DNA of 64,000 nucleotides, from NCBI GenBank assembly GCA_024220505.1, contig JAKZZE010000019.1:992001-1056000 (forward strand). Direction: 5' to 3'. The notes under the pieces were generated by a model. It did no database searches. It was not told the DNA's origin and saw only the letters and a program-made list of their open reading frames with translations. Below are positions 1 through 10,426 of the stretch, piece by piece (position 1 is the stretch's first letter; each line of letters begins with the position of its first letter). The DNA is from Rhizopus arrhizus (taxonomy: Eukaryota; Mucoromycota; Mucoromycetes; Mucorales; Rhizopodaceae). The translations under genes were made by a program, and so were the position numbers.

Positions 1-477
1 TGATATACATTGGCTCCTGTGATATAATAAGTAGCAATGGGATTCACATCGTCCTCTGCTGGCCCACGTCGATATCTTTTTTGAATAACCCACACAGGTG
101 GTTGTTCATGTACAATGGCAAATTCAACACCCGTCATTTTTCTAACAAAATAAGATTGGTCAAATGGCTGTTGAAAAAAATAAAAAGAGGCAGAAGGTGC
201 TTTTTTTTTACCGAAGAGCTTGAATTGTAGCTTCATAAGGCTGTCTTAGATCATTATACTGAGTTTGCATCGCAAGTACTTGGTTATTGCATTGTCGATC
301 CCAAAATGGTGAAAGAGCAAAATAATCTAAGACAGTTTGTTGATTTTGAAAGCCTCCTACTCTCTATTTAAAATAATCAACAAAATATATCTTCCTTTTT
401 TTAATATTTACTTCTAACCAATTCGTGTCGCGCCATTCAACACCTGTTAAATCTTCTGTTGCTGCTAATCGCTGCAT
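1..477 (-). CDS. MED6: Mediator complex subunit 6, 5' part (cut by window edge)
   Basis: Med6 is a head-module subunit of the Mediator coactivator and acts in the nucleus with RNA polymerase II. Three exons join in frame on the minus strand: 477-412 (start codon at 477), 363-212 and 141 down to the window edge. The spliced protein carries the family hallmarks in order: a start LTGVEWRDTNWLE, then FALSPFWDRQCNN, then MTGVEFAIVHEQPPVWVIQK and a PIATYYITGANVYQ-like stretch, which matches the conserved Med6 core. About 120 residues are visible; the rest lies outside. The second intron begins GTA followed by nine A. A 39-nt A run (T run on the coding strand) sits only a few bases upstream of the start codon. 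Introns are inferred from splice consensus and frame. Confidence 0.9.
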
Positions 478-481
478 GTCT

Positions 482-485
<4 letters not shown>

Positions 486-524
<39 letters not shown>
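486..524. repeat. Poly(A) homopolymer, 39 nt
   Basis: Uninterrupted A run directly 5' of the MED6 start codon; on the MED6 coding strand it is a T run in the leader. Length may be imprecise because homopolymers are error-prone in sequencing. Confidence 0.85.
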
Positions 525-531
<7 letters not shown>

Positions 532-3416
532 AAAAAGAACAGAGGATTTGATATCACAATGCTGAGTTTATATTTATTAAAAAGCGTGGATCACTTCTTT
601 GAGTAAAAGCATAGGGTTCTCAAAGCTGATTACCTAAGTATTACTACAGATAACTTTGTTGCCATTACATCAAATTTAAAAGCTACTTTTGCATATCCCC
701 TTGCTCTTTAAGCATGTACAGTAAAAATAAACGCTTATTAAATCAATAAGTAAAATGGAAAACAGAGTGACAAATAAAATATTCAACATCAATGGCCAAA
801 AACAGGTTGTAAGATTAATTTATATCCATAGAAAAATCCTTTCTTTTCAATTTATTTTTCCATATACAAGCTTGTATCTAAGAAATAGGATTTGTTTTAT
901 CGAAATAGCTCAATTTAACCTTATCAATTAAAGTAACTGTTTTAAGCCTCGATTCTACAATCAGTAAAGCTACAGATATCAATCAAAAGTTGCTAAACGT
1001 TCTGTATACTGAAGCTTCGCAATTACAGAAGTTAGAATTCAATAATCAAAAAAGAATGAAGCTTTATAAAGCAAATTAAAATCAATAGACTTCTACATAT
1101 AGTAATTATTAAGTACCTCTACATGCTAAGCTATTTATATCCAGTTGAATTAATTTGATACACCTCAATTTGGTTTAGCTATAGAACAATACTCCTACAA
1201 GAGGTAGATTAGAATGAATAAATCTTGTCATCAATGCCAATAATGAACGAACATAATTGAGTTTTATGAGTATGTATAAATAAGAACATATAAAAGGCGC
1301 ACTTAAATTAGAGTAAGCTAATCTATTCATAAATCTTTATGATCAGAAAGTTACTATATACCCTAACGTAATCTATGTGTACATCTACGTATGCTAAAAA
1401 GCATTCAATGTATGTTATTACAAGCAAGATTTTTTCTTTTAATATTCATGGACATTGTCAATTGTATGATTTATAGATTCTAATTCCTGTTTTCAAAAGT
1501 TTATTTTGCAAGATGAAAAGGCTAATAGCATAGCATAAAAAGTATACAAAAACAACCTTGTGGATTTTGATGATTAGTTTGTTTGTGAGAATACAATTTG
1601 GCTGTATAAACAGAGTGTGCCTTTTAATGAATAATTAGAGTCAAGTTTTGTTCTAGTCGAAAAACACTCTTAAATTGAAGAAATGAAGACAAGGTATTTA
1701 CATGCATAAGATGTATTGCTTTTAATAGATTGACACTGATTGCTGTGATAAATGATACTTCTGCATCTGTTTATGATGAGCAAAGGAATTTTTATGCGTC
1801 TACAATCAAAGCATAATGCGGCATATTGACTGTCTTTAAATTCATGATGCTTCAGCGTTCTATCAAAGTCATAACAAAAGACATTAAAGACATAAAAGCT
1901 TTAAATAACAAGACGCAAGAGACTGGAAAAGATCATGTTTGCTTTCACGCTTTTTATTTCATTACTTAATGCCTCTTTATTCGCATGTACCTAAATAAAG
2001 TTTACAAATACCCACACACAATCAACACTGACCAATGAAAAACGTCTAAACTTGAAACACGACAACATCTTTTTAAGACCTCGTCTCTTTTTTTTCCCCC
2101 TTTTTTTTTCTTTTCTTTTCTCTTTGTTAGAAACTGCTCTAGTTTCACTTTGTAAAAACTGCTTTTGTTATGGTCTGTGACACCTTGTTTAAAGACAAGC
2201 TGTCCATGCTGTCTGAGCTGCACTGCAACCTAACACACATTGGTGATTCAATGTGCAGATCTGAGGATTTAGCTACTTGGCGTTATCCAGCGGCGTGATT
2301 GTGCAAACAGGCTCTTCTCTTATCTGCGGCTCTTGGGTAGTCCATGCGGTTACAACAATAAATGCTTATGCTTTTGTTAGGAAGTATCGAACCAAAAGCT
2401 ATTTCGAGTAACATGGCAGGCTATCGCAGTCTTTTTTTACAGGTGACGACTAGTGTGATAGGGTCATGTTTGGGTTATATCACCAAGCGGCTGTTGTCAA
2501 TCTGGGCTGTTTGAATAGTCGTGGGTGAGCTGGCATCCCTTTTATTCTTACTAATTCAGAAAGTTGCTTGGGCCCCAATGTGAGCCCCTCATGATGGATA
2601 AGCTTTAGGAATAGAGCTTGATTCATCAAGGGTAGGAATCAGAAGACGCGTTGACGCGCATCGTACCTCCTTTAAGGTTCCTTAGCTTAAGGTATCGTAT
2701 TGGCACTTGGATACTTTTTGCTGTCACCTCTTGTTTTTGGGATCAGATGTACTTTCACCTTCTCGTGGTTGATCCTGTTAATCAAAGCTTGCTTTGTAAA
2801 AAAAAAGAGTACGCTTTGAGAACTAAGAAAAGTACAATTTTCTTCTTTTTTTTTAGTTGTTTCATGTTTAATAAACAAATAAACATTGTTTCATGATCAT
2901 TTTTTTACTATAGTCATCTGATTCATATAGAAAGCTCACTGCTAACAATTCCTTGAACGGATGACTCTCTTGGATGAGATTATCATCAATCAGATCTAGA
3001 AAGAACCATTGAAGCTATCTACTTACAATTATCTATGTTAGTATCTTTTATGTTTTTACGACAAGACACTATTTAATATACTTGTATCAACTTTATATCA
3101 CTATGTTCTTTAATGTGTCTTGATAAGTATTACACTTTTCGTCCATAAAAATGTGCTAGCTGATATACCAAATAACAGATTTGGTGTGTGAAATCGCATT
3201 TAACCTATTCACAAAATGTATAATAAATAACACAACTGTACTTTTCAAAATTCTATTTAACATATCCTCGTTTATATCAACGGGCTTTTTCTTTCAACTT
3301 TTAGTAAGGAATAAAACAGAGTCTTATGATCAAAAAAATAAAGCTTTTAGAGTTGCGCTATTAAAATCCATATATACATTATCAGCAATGCATCATGGGC
3401 GATTTTCTTTTCTTTT

Positions 3417-3460
<44 letters not shown>

Positions 3461-4041
3461 CAAAAATCAAATATAAGTAATGAGGTATGCGTTAAAGCAG
3501 AAATATACAAGGCTATACAAAACTTGCAGACTGTTACATTGAAATCAAAGTCTACAAAACGTCTATGAATATTCCATCATAACACAAATTAAGACCTCAG
3601 TCATGTAATGATCAAACCACATTTAAACATGCTGCACTGTCGATTAAAGATGTAAAGCATGGTAGAGTATGCTCCTATATTGATCACGCTCATTTTATAT
3701 GTCTTAAGAAAGCAAGCAAAGATGTAGATGGTAAACAAGAAAGCATCTATAAAAAAAGTTTGATATTTATGGTTAGAAGCTTTGTGATCACAAATGTTTC
3801 ATTTTATATAATTGACAGCCAGCTTATAATATCAATACCTAACTTGTAATGCTTTGATTCTAGCTTTCTGTTTATAATGCTGTGCTTGCAGTGCATAGCT
3901 TGAGTTGTCAACTGGGATTTAAAAAGTGACGTAAAAAATTTCGAGTTGAATTGTCTAGTAGTGTCTAAAGGATGTCGCTCCTTTTCTTTTTTTTTTTTTT
4001 TTTTTCTTTTGCGCTTTCTCTTTCAAGCCTATAGGACTGTA
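525..4041. other. Intergenic, no supported gene
   Basis: Divergent spacer of about 3.5 kb between MED6 and BUD31. AT-rich with scattered short open frames that show no family motif. It contains a 42-nt T run at 3419-3460 and a shorter T-rich stretch at 3980-4010 just upstream of BUD31. I see no RNA gene or transposon terminal repeat in it. Confidence 0.6.
3419..3460. repeat. Poly(T) homopolymer, 42 nt
   Basis: Uninterrupted T run in the MED6-BUD31 spacer, preceded by a CTTTT-rich stretch. Confidence 0.85.
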
Positions 4042-4377
4042 ATGCCAAAAATAAGGACACAAAGAACAAAGCGGCCTCCTGAGGGATTTGATGAGATTGA
4101 ACCAACTTTGGAAGATTTTGCAAGGAAAATGAGAGATGGTACGTGAATGAAAATTAATGAAATCATGATCTGACAGTATTTTTTTTTAAAAAGTTGAAAA
4201 TGAATCCCATGAAGGAAAACGTGTTGTTGAATCAACTTGGCCAGTATTTCGTATTCACCATCAACGCTCTCGTTATATTTACGATCTATATTATAAAAGA
4301 AAGATTATTTCACGAGATCTATACGATTACTTGATAAAGAACAAGTATGCCGATGCTAATCTCATTGCGAAATGGAA

Positions 4378-4410
<33 letters not shown>

Positions 4411-4605
4411 TGAAAAAAGCATTTTTATTCAACACATACTCTATAGCCTGGTTTTGAGAAATTATGCTGTCTTCGATGTATTCAACCCAAAGATACAAAT
4501 TTTGGAACAACATGTATTTGCAGAGTACCAAAAGAAAAGCTGGGGGAAGGTAAAATGGTGGAATGTGTTCACTGTGGCTGCAGAGGATGTGCAAGTGGAG
4601 ATTAA
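4042..4605 (+). CDS. BUD31: Pre-mRNA splicing factor BUD31 (G10 protein)
   Basis: BUD31 is a zinc-binding component of the activated spliceosome (Prp19-associated). Exons 4042-4138, 4194-4381 and 4447-4605 join in frame to give 147 residues, the usual family length. The N-terminus [20 protein letters not shown], the middle SRYIFDLYYKRK and LIAKWKK, and the Cys-rich end ([34 protein letters not shown]) match the G10 family along its whole length, with the zinc-ligand cysteines present. The second intron opens GTA and runs straight into 27 A residues. A poly(A) signal AATAAA overlaps the region just after the stop, and a genomic 48-nt A run begins 44 nt beyond it. Start chosen because the conserved N-terminus begins at this ATG. 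Confidence 0.95.
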
Positions 4606-4658
4606 TTTTAAATAAAGAAGCAAGCACGAAAAGAAACAAGTGGCTAATCATTGTTTTA

Positions 4659-4710
<52 letters not shown>

Positions 4711-4987
4711 GTATTGAGAAAAACATTAGCAAAGGGGATCTACACACACACATGTCATTTTATGTAGAAGAGAAAGGGGACCCGGTTGTTTTTTAATGCG
4801 TTTCCAGGTGACCTTATATGACATAAAGAAGGAACATTCTTAAATTTCTTGAAAGATGAATCCAAGTCTTCCGCATCAAATCTTGTTATGCAGAGATTTA
4901 CAATGTTTATATAAGCACTAATTTATATTCTTTTCTTCTTTTTTTTTTTTTTCTTTTTATTATTAAATATTTTAATTCAATTAAGCA
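4606..4987. other. Short spacer between BUD31 and the calcineurin A piece
   Basis: Holds the 48-nt A run and a T-rich stretch before position 4970. Both strands were checked for calcineurin catalytic-domain motifs (metallophosphatase GDxHG, GDYVDRG, GNHE) and none is present. Confidence 0.6.
4660..4707. repeat. Poly(A) homopolymer, 48 nt
   Basis: Longest A run of the window, lying 44 nt downstream of the AATAAA that follows the BUD31 stop codon, i.e. where a poly(A) tail would begin on the transcript. Confidence 0.85.
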
Positions 4988-5392
4988 ATGTTGTTGGTAG
5001 AAAATAATAATCAATTAGTATTAGACCGCAAGCAAGTTATTAGAAGAAAAGTGATTGCAATTGGTAAAATGTCGAGAGTGTATACTGTGCTTAAAGAACA
5101 TCCTGAATTGGTAAATCAATTGAAGGCACTGTCGCTGAACGGTAAAATACCAATTGGTATTTTAGCTCAAGGAGAGAAGGGAATCAAAGAAGGTATGTAA
5201 CAAGTGGGGAAAACCAAAAAGAAATTAAGCAGTGTAGCTAAGACCAATTTAGCTATTATAGAATATACAATCGCTAAAAGTAAGCTATCTTCAAAACCAG
5301 CAAAAGAGCAAAAAGATCATCTCAGCGCATCCTACAATTGTCCTACACCCAATTACAAGATTACAATGGGTAGTCGAGAAGAGCATGTTTAA
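4988..5392 (+). pseudogene. Orphan C-terminal fragment of calcineurin A (autoinhibitory region)
   Basis: The predicted 119-residue product (exons 4988-5192 and 5238-5392, intron GTATGT..TAG) resembles only the regulatory tail of the calcineurin catalytic subunit. The segment VIRRKVIAIGKMSRVYTVLK aligns with the segment that follows the calmodulin-binding region in calcineurin A (family pattern IRAIGKMARVFSVLRE), followed by LKALSLNGKIPIGIL, like the family's LKGLTPTGxLPxGxL. There is no metallophosphatase catalytic domain, no B-subunit-binding helix and no calmodulin-binding helix upstream before BUD31. It could be a decayed partial duplicate or a short expressed protein; the intact splice sites and 119-codon open frame keep the second possibility open. 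The start codon is uncertain, since an upstream exon could be joined at the AAG just before it. Confidence 0.65.
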
Positions 5393-7817
5393 CTATTAAC
5401 TATATATAAAAGCTTTACTTTTGTGAATATATTGAAATAAAAAAAGTTTTTCATTTTTTATCTATCTTTATGATGTAGTGCTATTTAGCACGCAGTGACC
5501 AAAATCAATGTGTGTATTTAATTCTGATAAACTGGTATGCAAATCAACGTCAACTATTTCATTTTTGTATAGAAGTCTTAGACTATAAAATGTATCACGC
5601 AGGGCATAGTTAAATTTATATAATCTATCTGCAGGGAGACACTGACTTTGCAGATAGAATACTTATTTGATCAGTCGTACAAACAAAGAGATCTTCTTGC
5701 ACTCTGCCATAATACAATCAATAACAAAGATATTAGCTACATTAGATGGTTGCAATGAAAATCTTGCAGATCTATGCTCTATTTCCTCAAGGGACTCAGG
5801 GACAAAGGAATGGAATTTCAGATTACGACAGACACTAATCTAGTCATGCCTCCTTTGAATCGTTTCAATTGGATAAATACTATTTATTCTATTATTTAGT
5901 TCATCTATGTAAAACCAAAACAAAATACTTTTACATGCAGTGATGTTCAATTGTGTTGGTCTCGTACTAAAACTTTCTATAAAAGAATACATGATCTTTC
6001 CAAATTATAAAGTGCAAAGCACACAAAAGGAGTTTTGTAAGGTCATCAAGAGTTACCTTCATTAGATCATGTCTTGTGTTCGAATGTGCCTTTTTTTTAA
6101 AGAAAAAAAGTATGATTCATCTTTTTTAGTTCATTACGTTATCATCATTTGATTCAAATGTGTACGCTTGAATCATATCATTTTTAGATGGCTATTACTT
6201 AAAAGAATGTGAAAATAAAGCAGTTGATCCTTTAAAAGACTATCAGCATAAATTAACGCATGAAAAGGGCTTAGGGTGAAAATGATGAAGAATACCTTGC
6301 ATGTGATAAAATCAATAGAAAGATTGGTTTAATACACTAGTTTAGATGTAGCTCTGACTTGGGCTCATAAAATAAATAATTTGCAATTTGCAATTTGATT
6401 GAAGAGTTTGAATTCCTCGATTTGCATTCAACTCTTGCTAAACGTTTCTTTGGATACCAAATTGCATATAAAAAGAATTTGTGTTTTCACTACATCCATT
6501 TCTGATATTTTTCTGTAAAGCAAGCATAAAGATTGATATAAAAGATAAAAGATCGCATATCATCTAGCTTGATTTGATAGTAGGTTAAATCAGGAAGGTT
6601 CAATTTGATAATAGAGTCGCCAAATTATTTTAAATAAAATAGAAATGGTATTGTTAAAAGGGCTGCTTATTGAAAATTTTCCAACTGAGTTGATAATGCT
6701 TTAGGAATATTAATTAGAGATCGAGAGATAGACTCTTTGATGGTTTATTCATAACTTGGAAGATGGTTGATAAATCCACAAAGTTGAAAATGAGAGCATC
6801 ATTTTATATACAAAATACACCCATAAGATCACTTTCTTTTCGTTTTCTCAAGTCGTCTTGTATTTTTCAATGCCTTTATGCTTTAAAGAGATAATCAGAT
6901 GATGTGGTGTCTGTGTAAGTCAAGTAGGATGACGTAACTAAAATCAACCAATTACTTCAACTGCAAGTGGGCAAACAGTGTTTTTGACGATAAAGTAGCT
7001 AGCCACCAATATGTATTTGAAGACTATAAAGATTTTATATGACTATTGGGATAAAAATGCTTTATGGGATGAACAAAGAGGTTTTCTTTTCTATCGCTTG
7101 GGAAACACGTCATCTAATTTTTGTTTACATTTACTAAAACATTCTATAGTGGCTTTAATTAGGTCTTTGTTTATATAAATAGCCATGTGTTGGACTTGTG
7201 TGTGATAAGGGCAAGCTGATGTAGAAATATTGAATGGTCATTACAGTTATTGATACTTTACTCTGTTTTTATACTTTGAAATAAGGTATTATTGTTTATC
7301 ATTATGTTTTATGTTAAGATATATTGAATGCTGTGAAAGGAAACAAACTAAAAATTGTTGATAAAATATATAAATAAGCTACATTCTGCTGTGATAAATG
7401 TTCGATTGTATCTTATAAAGCATTATTCTCGAATACATTCTGAAAAAGTCATCTTAAAATACAAGGGGCTTCATAATTATTTAAAATGCTTTTGAATACA
7501 AATACAGAGACACTAATGTCATGCATAATAAATAAATATTATTTTATTCTGTACAATACGTTCAGAAATAAGGCTAGAAGAGCATGCTCTAAATATCATA
7601 CATAGGATTGTTGTAATTTACTACATACAATATCAAAATCAATTTTCTGTAGTCCGTAGACTTAAACTGACAAAGCCTTCAAACAAAAACACTGTGAGTT
7701 ATAATTAATAGTTGTATCCAAAACCTTCTAATAAATTCCATTAGATTCCTTCATATTTAATACCTTTACAAAAAGAAGTTGAGTTATGAAAATAATTCAA
7801 AGCACGCGCGTTTGATT

Positions 7818-7850
<33 letters not shown>

Positions 7851-9088
7851 CATGTGTCTAAGCAATTTGAGGTATTTCTTTTTTCCAGAAAACACCGCAT
7901 ATATCTCATCGGAAGACATGCAGAATTATCGTGAAATGTTACAAAAAAAAAAAAATTACAAAAAAATAAAAAATATCGTGAAACATGCCACAATCGAGAT
8001 ATGATGAGATCGGCGCTGACCTTTTTTTTTGTATGATGAAATGGTATAAATTGACTATGTTTTAGCTCTATTTTACTTTATATTTGTGGCCTCCAGAAGC
8101 CAATCATCAAAAAGAAAAAAAGTAGGTTTACGGATGATACATTACCACTAGACTTTTTTTGGAAATAAATCAGTGATGACATATACTTTTCTTTTTTCTA
8201 CTTGGAAAATTGGATTGTTCGTTTGAGTTTCTTGTATTATTACCAATTACTTTGTCACAAAGAAATCGTATAAATCAACTTTTTATACAATACATTGTGA
8301 TTTGTTGTGTAAGAAATTTATGAATTCTAGAAGAAGGAAGAAAAAAGAATAACCCATCGACATTCCTTCGCCGCATGAAGTAAAAAAAAAACAATAGGTT
8401 TTCCGAACAGGTTCTTTTCTTTATTAAGCAGATGTACCATCGTTCTGGTTTTTCTGGGTATAAAAAATGAGATCTCGATTTATATGCGTTTCGATATCAC
8501 TTTTATAAAAAATATGATTTGCGTGAAACTAGAGTTGTAGTTAACAGGAAATGATTCTTATAAGAAATGATATCAACAAGAAGTTGTAAGACAGTTACAA
8601 GAAAAGTTTAATTGTAAACAAATAAAGACACAAAATATAATTTGTAGTACGAATAATCTATTTTAGAAAAAAAAAGGTTCTATTCTGTTCTATTTTATAT
8701 TATTAATGATTGTGAATAAACTACGAATTGAAATAATGTATTGCTTCAATACTTTTTTAGAAAATGTATTCATTATTCATATTCGAATAGAAGAAATAAA
8801 AAGAAAGGGTTTAGATTGTCCAATTAAAAAAGAATAAATTGTAGAAAATTAAGTTTAGCATTAATGTCATCATGAAATTGTTTTGCATAAATATCCTTGT
8901 GTTTAGATTTTTTTTTTTAATATAAAAACTATCAACCTTCTTCTTTTTCTCCTTCTTCTTTAAAATTCCTTTTACTTATCTTTAAATGTACAAAGGTTTG
9001 GGTAAATCATTTTGATTGCAGTTGAAAGAAATTAAATTGTTTTAAAGTTGATAGCAATTGTACTGTATTAACACCTACAAGGTTTCTT
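5393..9088. other. Intergenic, no supported gene
   Basis: About 3.7 kb of AT-rich DNA. Open frames are short and lack family motifs; one A run of 25 nt lies at 7818-7842. A TATA-like and pyrimidine-rich stretch at its right end belongs to the next gene. Confidence 0.6.
8921..8985 (+). promoter_or_regulatory. Probable core promoter of the bZIP gene
   Basis: TATAAAA at 8921-8927 followed at once by a CT-rich tract (CTTCTTCTTTTTCTCC type), the same arrangement as at the elongase gene in this window. It lies about 165 nt upstream of the bZIP start codon. Confidence 0.4.
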
Positions 9089-9687
9089 ATGGATTCTGCT
9101 ACAAACAAAGATTGGAATTTACCCAACAACACCATGTCTAATTTTTATATGAACGAACCTGTTTTATTTCAAGATCAAAAACAAGATATTTCAATTATAC
9201 CACCCAGTCCAACGATGACCAATTCTAGCAATTATGAACCCAACACGCCTCCTACTCCTCCACATCATATCAAATCACCACCTTACTCAGTAAAGAAAAC
9301 AGACAGTGATCGTAAAGACATTTTGGAAAAGAACAGACAAGCAGCCTACAGATGCCGACAAAAGAAAAAGAGATGGGTTCAAGAGTTAGAAGAGAAGAGT
9401 GAATTGGCAGAGAGAAGAAATAAGGAGTTGCAAGAACAAATAAGTCAACTTCGTGAAGAAAGCATTTATTTACGTAATTTATTATTAACTCATGGCAATT
9501 GTGAATGTCGAGTTGTGGTAAACATGAAGAAAAATATAAGCATACAATCATTCTCACATTTAATTTATAGCAAGAATACCTTCATCACACTTCTCTACAA
9601 TTATCGAATCGAAACAACATGATTCACACCAACTCTAACTCGTCTAATACAAGTCCTTTGTTTTCTTCTCAGCAAAGTTACATGTAA
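9089..9687 (+). CDS. bZIP transcription factor, ATF/CREB type
   Basis: Predicted nuclear DNA-binding protein of 181 residues. Two exons (9089-9517 and 9571-9687, intron 53 nt) join in frame and end YM-stop; without the splice the frame would run into an unrelated tail. Residues about 70-135 form the bZIP: basic region with LEKNRQAAYRCRQKKKR (the N-x7-R signature N..AA..CR) and a leucine zipper of heptads (L in LEEKSELAE, LQEQISQL, LRNLLL). This basic region is closest to the Atf1/ATF2/CREB group. The N-terminal 65 residues are Pro/Ser/Thr/Asn rich with SPT and TPPTPP motifs typical of proline-directed kinase sites, though no full ATF OSM-type domain is seen. The short C-terminal CxC (NCECRVVQEYL) recalls the fungal Atf1 tail. 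A specific orthologue is not assigned. Confidence 0.88.
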
Positions 9688-10426
9688 TTTATATTTATTA
9701 TTCTTTTCTGTATGCTTCATTCTGTTCTTTTTTTTTCACTTTATATTAAAACAATAAGAGAGAGAGAGAGAGAGATAAAATGTATATTGTGAATGTTGCT
9801 TTTTATATATTTTTCTTTTCTGTTTATACTTTTTTTCCCATTCAATTAAATAAAAATAAAAAATATTTTATAAAATATAAATCATCGTTTATTTTCAACC
9901 CAAAAGATATTCACTATACTTTATGTTTCATTACATACCGCCCCTCCCCCTAACACACCCTTTTTAATGTTACCTGTCAAATATGCAAGATAACTTATTG
10001 TCAATGCGTAATCCTTTAGCAAGAATGACACGTGGGAAATGAAAATTGTTTGTTTTTCCTTATATGGCATACACTGCTTCCAGCACCAAATTACATTAAA
10101 AAGGAGTTCAACCCTTCTTCAAATTTATTACATTTTAAAACCTATTTTATAGCATTTTATTTTAAAAAGTTCTAATTTTCTTGATTTGTAAAATAAATTA
10201 GTGTAGCTATTTAACCATTCAAGTATAATTTCAGATAGACTCCCTTTCTCATCTTTTGATGATTTAAAAATAGTCTTCATCTTTAAAAAGTGTACCGAAA
10301 AGAAAAAAAAGAGTCAAGAGTGATCTGAAAATACTGTATACGTTGTGCATAATGCTTTTGTAAAAGCTGAGAATAAAATGTATAAAAAAAATTGATGCTT
10401 ACTTTCCTTTGAGACAAAAAAAAAAA
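9688..10426. other. Intergenic between bZIP and MSH3
   Basis: AT-rich with a C-rich patch near 9942 and the (GA)n tract. No gene seen. Same-strand neighbours on both sides, so it contains the bZIP terminator region and the MSH3 promoter. Confidence 0.55.
9756..9775. repeat. (GA)n microsatellite
   Basis: About eight uninterrupted AG dinucleotides in the 3' flank of the bZIP gene. Confidence 0.8.

Noticed and set aside
4319..4796. Open frames rich in Phe or Lys on both strands
   Set aside because: They are translations of homopolymer A/T runs in the BUD31 region, not genes.
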